The notes under the pieces: model-generated
What the model was told of the DNA's origin: nothing
Seen by the model: the letters and a program-made list of their open reading frames with translations, nothing else
Database searches by the model: none
Translations under genes and position numbers: made by a program
In this document: piece after piece, positions 17,211 through 24,002 of the stretch
Numbering within the stretch: position 1 is the first letter of the stretch
Layout: the number at the start of each line of letters is the position of its first letter
Source of the DNA: Pseudopedobacter sp038243635
Lineage (GTDB): Bacteria; Bacteroidota; Bacteroidia; Sphingobacteriales; Sphingobacteriaceae
Length of the DNA stretch: 64,000 bases
Direction: 5' to 3'
NCBI GenBank assembly: GCA_038243635.1
Contig: JBBSQW010000017.1
Span: forward strand, 1 to 64,000

Positions 17211-17935
17211 ATAGTCTGGCAAAAGGAATTGCGCCACACCCTTTAGAAAACGCAGGGTTCAAAATCACTTGGTTGCTTTCTTCACGCTATCGTGATTTTA
17301 AGGTGAAAGTTTACCCTTCATTTGCTTATGTGCCTGTGTATTTTGTGTATTTCGGATTTTTAAACAAAAAGGGTAACAGTGTTGCAGATAACTGGAATCA
17401 TTTACTAGACGGAAGGATGTATATTTTACTGATGTATTTAACAAGCTTTGTGCTTACTACGGTTTTACAACACATCAGCATGACTGAAAAATATAAGGCT
17501 TCGTGGGTGTTTTTTACCACGCCACATCATGAACCGGGCAGAATTTTAGCCGGAATGTTTAAAGCAGTAGTTATCAAATACTATTTACCTTATTACTTGG
17601 CAATAGGAGCTTTTAGCTTGTTTTTTTGGGGACCTCTAGTGATCAACGATTTAATTTTGGTGTTTATGGTAGGGACATTTTACGGATTGTTGGTGGCACT
17701 ATTTCAGGTAAAAGGATTTCCATTTTCACAACCACCCATTATTCAAAAAGGCGGAAAAATGTTTATCACTTTTTTAATTATGGCAGTGCCAGCTGTATTG
17801 GGTTTTATACATTATTGGGCGGCACAATGGGAAGTGGCCATTTGGATAGCAGCTGCGATTATGACCGTTATTACTTGGGTTTCATTCACTTTTTATCGTA
17901 AAGAAAGCTGGGAAGGTATGGAATTGGCAGGTTAG
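17207..17935 (+). CDS. ABC transporter membrane protein, second half
   Basis: A 242-residue protein with six likely membrane helices, beginning at an ATG that overlaps the stop of the preceding gene. There is no signal peptide and its first 30 residues look like a continuation of a cytosolic loop (APHPLENAGFKITWLLSSRY), which favours an original fusion with the upstream gene. Ends before a strong hairpin that separates it from a convergent gene. Function as permease is inferred from position. Confidence 0.7.
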   Translation: MNSLAKGIAPHPLENAGFKITWLLSSRYRDFKVKVYPSFAYVPVYFVYFGFLNKKGNSVADNWNHLLDGRMYILLMYLTSFVLTTVLQHISMTEKYKASWVFFTTPHHEPGRILAGMFKAVVIKYYLPYYLAIGAFSLFFWGPLVINDLILVFMVGTFYGLLVALFQVKGFPFSQPPIIQKGGKMFITFLIMAVPAVLGFIHYWAAQWEVAIWIAAAIMTVITWVSFTFYRKESWEGMELAG

Positions 17936-18024
17936 AATTGTGCTTAATTTCTTTTATAAATAAGCTTTACGAATAGATGAAGCGCTATTTACAAGCTAAA
18001 AGAGAGGAAACCTGCGAAAAATTA

Positions 18025-18064
18025 AATACGTAGCCACTGAACTTTTGTTCAATGGCTACGTATT
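18025..18064. terminator. Bidirectional terminator-like hairpin between convergent genes
   Basis: Arms of 18 bases (AATACGTAGCCACTGAAC and GTTCAATGGCTACGTATT) around a TTTT loop with one mismatch. It has no long T run, but sits exactly between convergent genes. Confidence 0.65.
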
Positions 18065-18077
18065 GTAGTCAGATACT

Positions 18078-18758
18078 TTAAAAAGTGTAGCCTAAACTAA
18101 TCCCTGCAAAGTAAGGAAGGAAACCATCACTCGTAAAAATAGGCGTAAATCCACCTCTAAAAGAAAAACCGCTGTTTACTGGTTGTAAACGGTACATAAA
18201 AGCCATTGTTCCAATCACAGTATTGCCGCTGCCAAAAAAAGCATCTTGATCATCAATTCCTAAACTTGCGTATGTTGCACCTAAGCCTATTTCAAAAAAG
18301 TTTTTGCCTTCACCTAATAAATAGTTTAATGACACAGGAACGGTTACTAGCGTAGCTCCATCCACACTAAATGCACCAACTCCTACTCTGCCACCAATTC
18401 CGTTTCTTTTATTACCAAATCTGGTGTCATAGTTCGCTGTAAAAAGTAAGCCTTGTGCGCCAAGTTCCACAAAAATATTTTGTGCTCTTTTAGTTTCACC
18501 ACTTTCGGTAATTATAGCGCTTTGAACATTTTCTGTTGTTCCGTTTTCATAAACAATTTTGAAAACTTGGTTCTTTCCAATCGTATAAACTGGTCCGTTT
18601 AAATTGATAAAAACCTTATATTTAATTTCAGTTGTACCAACCTCCACCACCTTAGTTTCTAAAACCTCTCCGTTATTTTTGTAAATTTTGTCTTGCGCTG
18701 TTGCAACCATCGTACTGATAAAAAGCAGTATAGCTGTCAATTTCAATAAATTTTTCAT
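18078..18758 (-). CDS. Secreted beta-barrel-like envelope protein
   Basis: A 226-residue protein with a signal peptide (LTAILLFISTMVATAQ, cut after TAQ). Residues 25-75 form a short repeat-like beta region (IYKNNGEVLETKVVEVG and IGKNQVFKIVYENG) as in many Bacteroidetes outer membrane proteins. The rest is Gly/aromatic-rich alternating sequence ending in GISLGYTF, a typical beta-barrel C-terminal strand with a final Phe. Probably an outer membrane barrel; no known function. Single gene, convergent with the ABC transporter. Confidence 0.7.
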   Translation of the reverse strand: MKNLLKLTAILLFISTMVATAQDKIYKNNGEVLETKVVEVGTTEIKYKVFINLNGPVYTIGKNQVFKIVYENGTTENVQSAIITESGETKRAQNIFVELGAQGLLFTANYDTRFGNKRNGIGGRVGVGAFSVDGATLVTVPVSLNYLLGEGKNFFEIGLGATYASLGIDDQDAFFGSGNTVIGTMAFMYRLQPVNSGFSFRGGFTPIFTSDGFLPYFAGISLGYTF

Positions 18759-18844
18759 TTGTTGTGTGTTTTGGTTTGGTTGCGCAATTTTAAGATTTTA
18801 ATTTAATAAAAGGTAAAATTTAAATTGGAAGAGCTATAACCGTA

Positions 18845-18876
18845 AAAAAGGAGCTCTCTTTTGGAAAGCTCCGTTT
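18845..18876 (-). terminator. Terminator of the glgA-glgC unit
   Basis: On the minus strand GGAGCTTTCC and GAGAGCTCC form a hairpin around AAAA, followed by a run of six T. It lies about 125 bp after the glgC stop. Confidence 0.75.
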
Positions 18877-19001
18877 GTGTAATTATGAGTTAACTCTTGA
18901 TTTGCGCTAACGATTGAAGTGACATCCTTTTTGCTGTTCTGTGCCGAAACTAAATTACAGCACAAAGATATAACGGAAAGCGTGTAAAAGCGCCCATAAA
19001 A

Positions 19002-20273
19002 TTATCCAATCACCGTTCCGCCGGGAATAACAGCGCTCTTTTTAATCACAATAATACCTTCTTTAATGGTATGCGTTGAGCAGTCAGAATCTGGTAAATG
19101 CGGACCACCTTTAATGGTAACGTTATTACCGATGTAACAATTTTTATCTAAAATTGCCGTATCAATAACGCAGTTTTCGCCAATTCCGGTTAAAGGCCTA
19201 TGTGCAGTCACTACGCCGCTCAGCTCCTCAATAGTTTGGTAATGGTCGCAACCCATAATGTAGCAATTACTAACCTTTGTTCCCTTTCCTATTCTGGACC
19301 TAATGCCGATTACAGAGCGCTTAATCTCCTCGGCATTTATAATACAACCATCGGCAATAATTACGCTTTCTAAACGCGTTCCGCCAATTTTACTTGGTGG
19401 CAACATGCGAGCTCTGGAATAAATGGGAGATTTTGCAAACAAATTAAATTCCGGAATGTCATCAGTTAAGCCTAGGTTAGCCTCAAAAAACGAGTCGATG
19501 TTACCAATATCTGTCCAATAACCTTCATATTGGTAGCTGATAATTTTGTTAACGCCAACCGCATCCGGAATAATCTGCTTACCAAAATCATGGCGGTTGT
19601 TACCTTCTAGCATGTTAATTAGAATATCTTTGTTAAAAAGATAAATACCCATTGATGCAAGGTAATTACGGCCTAAGGCTTCCATTTCTGGGCCAACTTC
19701 AGACTCCCAGCCTATAATTTTTTCGGCGTTTGGTTTTTCTGTAAAAGAGGTTATTGACAAATCTGAGTCGGCTTTTAAAATGCCGAAACTGGTGCCGTCT
19801 TTTGCGTTTACAGGAATAGTTGCTATTGTAATTTCTGCACCTTTATCGATATGGTTTTTAATCATTTCGCTAAAATCCATCTGGTAAAGCTGGTCTCCCG
19901 ATAAAATCAGTACGTATTCAAATTCTTGTTGTTTTAAATGGTGCAAACTTTGGCGAACAGCATCCGCTGTTCCCTGGTACCAACCTTCGTTGCCAGGAGT
20001 TTGCTCTGCAGCCAAAATATCAACAAAAGCATTACTAAAAGAACCAAAGTTATATGTGTTTTTGATATGTTGGTTTAAAGAAGCCGAGTTAAACTGCGTA
20101 AGCACAAACATTCGCATCAAATTAGAGTTTATGCAGTTTGAAATAGGAATATCAACTAAGCGGTATTTCCCTGCAATAGGAACTGCTGGTTTAGAGCGGG
20201 TTGCGGTTAATGGCGATAACCTGGAGCCTTGGCCGCCACCAAGAATGATGGAGATAACTTTAGATTCTAACAT
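19002..20273 (-). CDS. glgC: Glucose-1-phosphate adenylyltransferase
   Basis: The 423-residue enzyme makes ADP-glucose, the committed step in glycogen synthesis. The N-terminal IILGGGQGSRLSPLTATRSK is the nucleotide-binding and allosteric motif. GWYQGTADAVRQ, LSGDQLYQMDF and the FTEKP segment follow, and the C-terminal part is a left-handed beta-helix (SVIGIRSRIGKGTKVSNC). It starts 5 bp after the stop of glgA on the same strand, so the two genes form an operon and a terminator follows. Confidence 0.96.
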   Translation of the reverse strand: MLESKVISIILGGGQGSRLSPLTATRSKPAVPIAGKYRLVDIPISNCINSNLMRMFVLTQFNSASLNQHIKNTYNFGSFSNAFVDILAAEQTPGNEGWYQGTADAVRQSLHHLKQQEFEYVLILSGDQLYQMDFSEMIKNHIDKGAEITIATIPVNAKDGTSFGILKADSDLSITSFTEKPNAEKIIGWESEVGPEMEALGRNYLASMGIYLFNKDILINMLEGNNRHDFGKQIIPDAVGVNKIISYQYEGYWTDIGNIDSFFEANLGLTDDIPEFNLFAKSPIYSRARMLPPSKIGGTRLESVIIADGCIINAEEIKRSVIGIRSRIGKGTKVSNCYIMGCDHYQTIEELSGVVTAHRPLTGIGENCVIDTAILDKNCYIGNNVTIKGGPHLPDSDCSTHTIKEGIIVIKKSAVIPGGTVIG

Positions 20274-20278
20274 ATAAT

Positions 20279-21691
20279 TTAATTTAAGCTTTTATATAAT
20301 TCGTAATATTCTTTGGCAGATTTACTCCAAGAAAAATCTAAATCCATCATTTGCTTGCGAATTAGGTTTAGATTCTTGGTGTCTTGATATAATTGTATGG
20401 CCCGGTCAATTGCTTGAACCATTTCCATGATATCTAAATTATCAAATCTGATACCATAACCGTTTGTTTCTTCAATATCAACCACAGTGTCTTTTAAACC
20501 GCCGGTTGCTCTTACAATTGGTATTGTACCGTACCTTAATGAATACAGTTGGTTTAGGCCGCAAGGTTCTACCCGCGATGGCATTAAAATAAAATCTGCA
20601 CTCGCGTATATTTGGTGTGATAAAACCTCGTCATACCCAATGTAACAATTGAAATTTCTAAGATAGGATTGTACCTCTTTTAAAGCGGCCTCGATAGTTT
20701 TGTCTCCAGAACCCAAAATCAAGAAATTGATTTCTCCCTGATGGCGTAAAAAGATTTCTCGAATTAATTCCACCAATTTATCGGCACCTTTTTCAATCAC
20801 CAAACGGCCAATAAATGTAAATAACGGTTTTGTGGGATCTAAATTAAAAGTCTTGCAAACTTCCTGCTTATTGAGCTCTTTACCTTCTTTAGCTGTTGTG
20901 CGCTGGTAATTGTGGTCAAGCATTGGATCTGTTTTGGGGTTCCAAACGTCAACGTCAATTCCGTTTAAAATTCCTACACCTTTGTGTTTTTCCAATTCAA
21001 AAAGAAACTCCAAACCGTGTGCTTTGTAATGGAGTTCTTCTAAGTAACTTGGCGAGACCGTTGTATATTTCCAGCAACATTTAACAGCTGACGCTAATGG
21101 GTTTATACAGTTGTTCCATTCTAATGCCCCGCCACTGTCGGCGTTTACTTCTGGTAGGTAGTGGAATTTTTCCCAGCCCATCCAACCTTGGTATTCGCCA
21201 TTGTGAATGGTAAAAACGGAAGGTGTGGTTGCTAAACTTGTATATCTGTTAGAATGCTTGATTAAAAACGGAACTAAGCCAGTGTGATGATCATGACAGT
21301 GAAAAACATCGATTTTTTTATTTGTAGCAACAATCCAATCTAAAACGGCAATTTGGAAAGCCACAAACTGTTCGGTTTCGTCCGGATAAGAGTAAATTTC
21401 TGTACGATCTAATAAATCTGGAATCTTAATCAGATATAACTCAAAACCTAGGGTATTTTCTTTTTCCTTTAAAACCTCGAAATCAAAGCTCCGGTACCCC
21501 AATTTTGATGAAGCACTAAAAACACAGTCGAAATTGTGGGTTTGTGTGAATTTTCTGTCGTAAAAAGGCATAGCAACCATTGCTTGCATGCCTAAACCAA
21601 CTTGGTATTTTGGCAAAGCGCCCACTACATCGCCCAAACCTCCGGCTTTTGCAACTGGGTAACACTCTGCGCTTAAGTGTAAAACGTTCAT
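20279..21691 (-). CDS. glgA: Glycogen synthase (ADP-glucose type, GT5)
   Basis: A 470-residue GT5 glycosyltransferase that elongates alpha-1,4-glucan from ADP-glucose. The N-terminal motif AKAGGLGDVVGALPK is the ADP-glucose binding loop. FIGRLVIEKGADKLVEL and MPSRVEPCGLNQLYSLRYG mark the C-terminal Rossmann domain with the catalytic Glu. Length is normal. Transcribed ahead of glgC with 5 bp between them, giving the substrate-making and polymerising steps together. Confidence 0.96.
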   Translation of the reverse strand: MNVLHLSAECYPVAKAGGLGDVVGALPKYQVGLGMQAMVAMPFYDRKFTQTHNFDCVFSASSKLGYRSFDFEVLKEKENTLGFELYLIKIPDLLDRTEIYSYPDETEQFVAFQIAVLDWIVATNKKIDVFHCHDHHTGLVPFLIKHSNRYTSLATTPSVFTIHNGEYQGWMGWEKFHYLPEVNADSGGALEWNNCINPLASAVKCCWKYTTVSPSYLEELHYKAHGLEFLFELEKHKGVGILNGIDVDVWNPKTDPMLDHNYQRTTAKEGKELNKQEVCKTFNLDPTKPLFTFIGRLVIEKGADKLVELIREIFLRHQGEINFLILGSGDKTIEAALKEVQSYLRNFNCYIGYDEVLSHQIYASADFILMPSRVEPCGLNQLYSLRYGTIPIVRATGGLKDTVVDIEETNGYGIRFDNLDIMEMVQAIDRAIQLYQDTKNLNLIRKQMMDLDFSWSKSAKEYYELYKSLN

Positions 21692-22067
21692 GATTATTTT
21701 TGTGTCCTTTAAATTAGTATTTCTTTTCTGAAATTCAACGCTGGCAAGAAATAAAGTTTTTTTGGAGTGGAAATTATAAACTTGTTAAAGAAAAAAGGTA
21801 TTTGATGTAATTTTTTTAAAAAAATTGAAAAAGATGTTTATGTTTTTTATGGATTTGATGTTGAAGAAATTATAAGTGTGCGATGTGTGAACTTGTTTAG
21901 CGCTATTTTTCGTAAAAACAACGATTTTATTTGCGGAGGGGGCGGATATGGCTAGTAAAGAGTGGTTTTTATTTTCCGTCCGACGAGGTACGAGGAGAAA
22001 TCTGTAAGTTCCTTAAGCGAATGTACAGCAACACTGAATTCTTTTTTCACCAACTGGCGGTTAAAGA
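21692..22067. other. Intergenic region with a dispersed repeat
   Basis: No gene seen. At 21976-22005 it contains CCGTCCGACGAGGTACGAGG, which looks like part of a dispersed intergenic repeat similar in wording to the segment at 29698-29735. The first 200 bases are AT-rich and presumably carry the glgA promoter. Confidence 0.5.
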
Positions 22068-23036
22068 TTAATTAATACCATTATCGACCCTTTTATAAAA
22101 GGTTGTCTTCTTATCACCAAATTTTTCAAGTATATCTTTATCTACTCCAGCTTTTAAGTCTCTGCTAGCTGTGGCAGATGAGATTTCCGAGTAAACTTTC
22201 ATATAGTCTTTCCGGGTAAATTGTTGAGTATAGTTTTCTAAGAATATTTCTAATCTTTGTGTTTCGTTCAACCTTTTTGTACTGTTTTGTAGTAATTCTT
22301 CTAACGATTGATTAATGATACTCAACATAAATTCGATGAATTTTGTTGATTTGCCTTCTTTATCTGAAATAGAAAGCGAGCGGTAATAATCATTTTGATT
22401 TTTAGCGATTAGGGTTTCAAAAGGTAGAAACTCAAAAAGCGGATGCTCGGTCATTAAAATAGCAGTTTGCCACAACCTTCCCATTCTTCCGTTTCCATCC
22501 ATAAACGGATGAATAAACTCCATTTCGTAATGGAAAACACAGCTTTTGATTAGGGTTAGTTCTGATTTATCTTTTAAATAATCAAATAAATCACCCATCA
22601 GAAATTTTACATTTTCAAACGGAGGAGCAATGTGCTCCACGTTTTTACCTTTTACAATTCCTACATCTTGTTTCCGATACGCCTCTGGATTTTCTACCAA
22701 GCCGGTCATTAATAATTTATGGGCTTTTAAAAAGTCTTTCTCGGCATAAGGTTTTAATTTGGAGAGGTTCTTATAAACTGCCAAGGCATTTAAAACTTCT
22801 TTGATATCTTTTTCTGGGCCAACTACTCTTTTGTTTTCCAGGATTGCTGTTATTTTTTCTTCGGAAAGTGTATTGCCTTCAATGCTTAACGAAGAGTGAA
22901 TGGTTTTAATTTGGTTTTGCTTGCGAAGCGTTGGGTTTTGTTTGATGAGATGCGTAGCATTAACTTCTCCAATTTTTTGGGAGATTTTTGTAATCAGGTT
23001 TAGGATTTCGGACGTGAGTTCGTAAGGTGGTTTCAT
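22068..23036 (-). CDS. Fic family protein with N-terminal inhibitory helix and C-terminal winged helix
   Basis: A 322-residue protein from the ATG at 23036. The inhibitory helix is SSLSIEGN near residue 50 (class II Fic), then the active core HPFMDGNGRMGRLWQ near 190, with the catalytic His present. The C-terminal 70 residues (FTRKDYMKVYSEISSATASR) read as a winged-helix DNA-binding domain. Such proteins AMPylate targets and may regulate themselves. A longer frame starting with TTG at 23066 is rejected, since it runs through two tandem palindromes that look like operators. First of two Fic genes next to a DNA methyltransferase. Confidence 0.88.
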   Translation of the reverse strand: MKPPYELTSEILNLITKISQKIGEVNATHLIKQNPTLRKQNQIKTIHSSLSIEGNTLSEEKITAILENKRVVGPEKDIKEVLNALAVYKNLSKLKPYAEKDFLKAHKLLMTGLVENPEAYRKQDVGIVKGKNVEHIAPPFENVKFLMGDLFDYLKDKSELTLIKSCVFHYEMEFIHPFMDGNGRMGRLWQTAILMTEHPLFEFLPFETLIAKNQNDYYRSLSISDKEGKSTKFIEFMLSIINQSLEELLQNSTKRLNETQRLEIFLENYTQQFTRKDYMKVYSEISSATASRDLKAGVDKDILEKFGDKKTTFYKRVDNGIN

Positions 23037-23041
23037 TGTTC

Positions 23042-23071
23042 TGATAGTATCATTTGATAGTATCAAAGGTA
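23042..23071 (-). promoter_or_regulatory. Twin palindromic operators and -7 box upstream of the Fic gene
   Basis: Two copies of the perfect 11-bp palindrome TGATAGTATCA lie at 23042-23052 and 23055-23065, centres 13 bp apart. On the minus strand a -7 box TACCTTTG (23064-23071) overlaps the distal one, so both palindromes cover the expected transcription start and leader. This fits repression by the gene's own winged-helix domain; that link is inferred. Confidence 0.6.
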
Positions 23072-23144
23072 AGGAATTGTGACGAGTTTTTAAGAAAAGG
23101 GATTTTAAGATTTTGTTAAAAAACGCCTATCTTTGTTTTACAAA

Positions 23145-23303
23145 ATGAAGTTCTACGATAAATATCCTCAATTGAAATAAAAGAAGTTCTTGGCTCAAAT
23201 GCTGACGAATACTGTCTTTTCTACGATGTCGTTAGAGAACCAACAAGTTGCTAAGCCAAAAGTGAAAGAACTTGTTTTGTCATTGTTAAAGAGCAAGAAT
23301 TAA
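23145..23303 (+). pseudogene. Small gene remnant behind a good promoter
   Basis: A -7 box TATCTTTG at 23128-23135 precedes an ATG at 23145. The frame opens MKFYDKYPQLK, then stops. One frame continues KEVLGSNADEYCLFYDVV and another SLENQQVAKPKVKELVLSLL to a TAA at 23301. These look like parts of one small protein with shifts, possibly a host-takeover or toxin-related gene, but no family is recognised. Confidence 0.3.
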
Positions 23304-23410
23304 AAGGCAATCAGTTCTTCGCTAATCAATTTTTTTAAGGCTTCAAAATTTCCAGTGTCAGCGGATTTCATTGCGTTTATATAAATTTTCCGACTGTTAT
23401 CACTCGTCAT
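23300..23410 (-). CDS. Short ORF overlapping the end of the class III Fic gene
   Basis: A 36-residue frame starts at an ATG inside the last codons of the Fic gene (ATGACGAGTGA overlap) and ends at 23300. Its sequence (YINAMKSADTGNFEALKKLI) resembles the last helix seen at the end of many Fic/DOC proteins. It may be a displaced Fic C-terminus, a tiny coupled partner or a fusion remnant. No decisive evidence for translation. Confidence 0.3.
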   Translation of the reverse strand: MTSDNSRKIYINAMKSADTGNFEALKKLISEELIAF

Positions 23411-23957
23411 TTCCCTCTTTTTCGTATCCTTCATAATAATACGATTGCTCAATCCCTTTAAAAATAATTTCGCGGTTGTCAATGTCTTCAGTTAGGTTTT
23501 CTGAAAGCAAAGTTCTTAATTCTAAATCGTTGATTGGACTTCTTTCCATGGCTTGTAGGTAAAATATTTTATCAACAAATTGCCAATTGACTAGTTTTGA
23601 TAATCTCTTTTTTATAATTAAATCTAGCCAGATTCGCATGGTTCTGCCGTTGCCTTCCATAAAAGGATGGGCGATATTCATTTCTACGTATTTGACGATA
23701 ATTTCTTCGAAGGTGCTTTCTGGCATTTCTTCAATTTTTGCCAATATCTCTTTTAGATATAATGCAGTTGCGAATCTGAAACCACCTTTAGCTATGTTTT
23801 TTGTTCGGATTTTGCCGGCGAAATCATATAGTTTGTCAAATAAATAAGTGTGTATTTGTTGCAAGCCATTTGTTGTGCCGATTTCTATTTTGTTGATATC
23901 TCCTGTGTCAAACAAGCGATACGCGTTTTCTAGGCTTTGTTTGTCTATGTTTTTCAT
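23400..23957 (-). CDS. Fic family protein, class III (C-terminal inhibitory helix)
   Basis: A compact 185-residue Fic protein. The core motif is HPFMEGNGRTMRIWLD near residue 97, with catalytic His and the acidic and Arg residues present, and the beta-hairpin flap precedes it (GGFRFATALYL). Near the end EQSYYYEGYE contains an S-x-x-x-E-G pattern, the inhibitory helix in the C-terminal position, as in Neisseria-type class III enzymes. Predicted soluble AMP transferase, self-inhibited. It lies between another Fic gene and a methyltransferase, all on the minus strand. Confidence 0.9.
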   Translation of the reverse strand: MKNIDKQSLENAYRLFDTGDINKIEIGTTNGLQQIHTYLFDKLYDFAGKIRTKNIAKGGFRFATALYLKEILAKIEEMPESTFEEIIVKYVEMNIAHPFMEGNGRTMRIWLDLIIKKRLSKLVNWQFVDKIFYLQAMERSPINDLELRTLLSENLTEDIDNREIIFKGIEQSYYYEGYEKEGNDE

Positions 23958-24002
23958 TGGGACTTTCTCAAACGAGTTTTAAATCAGTATTTTAATAGCA
24001 AT

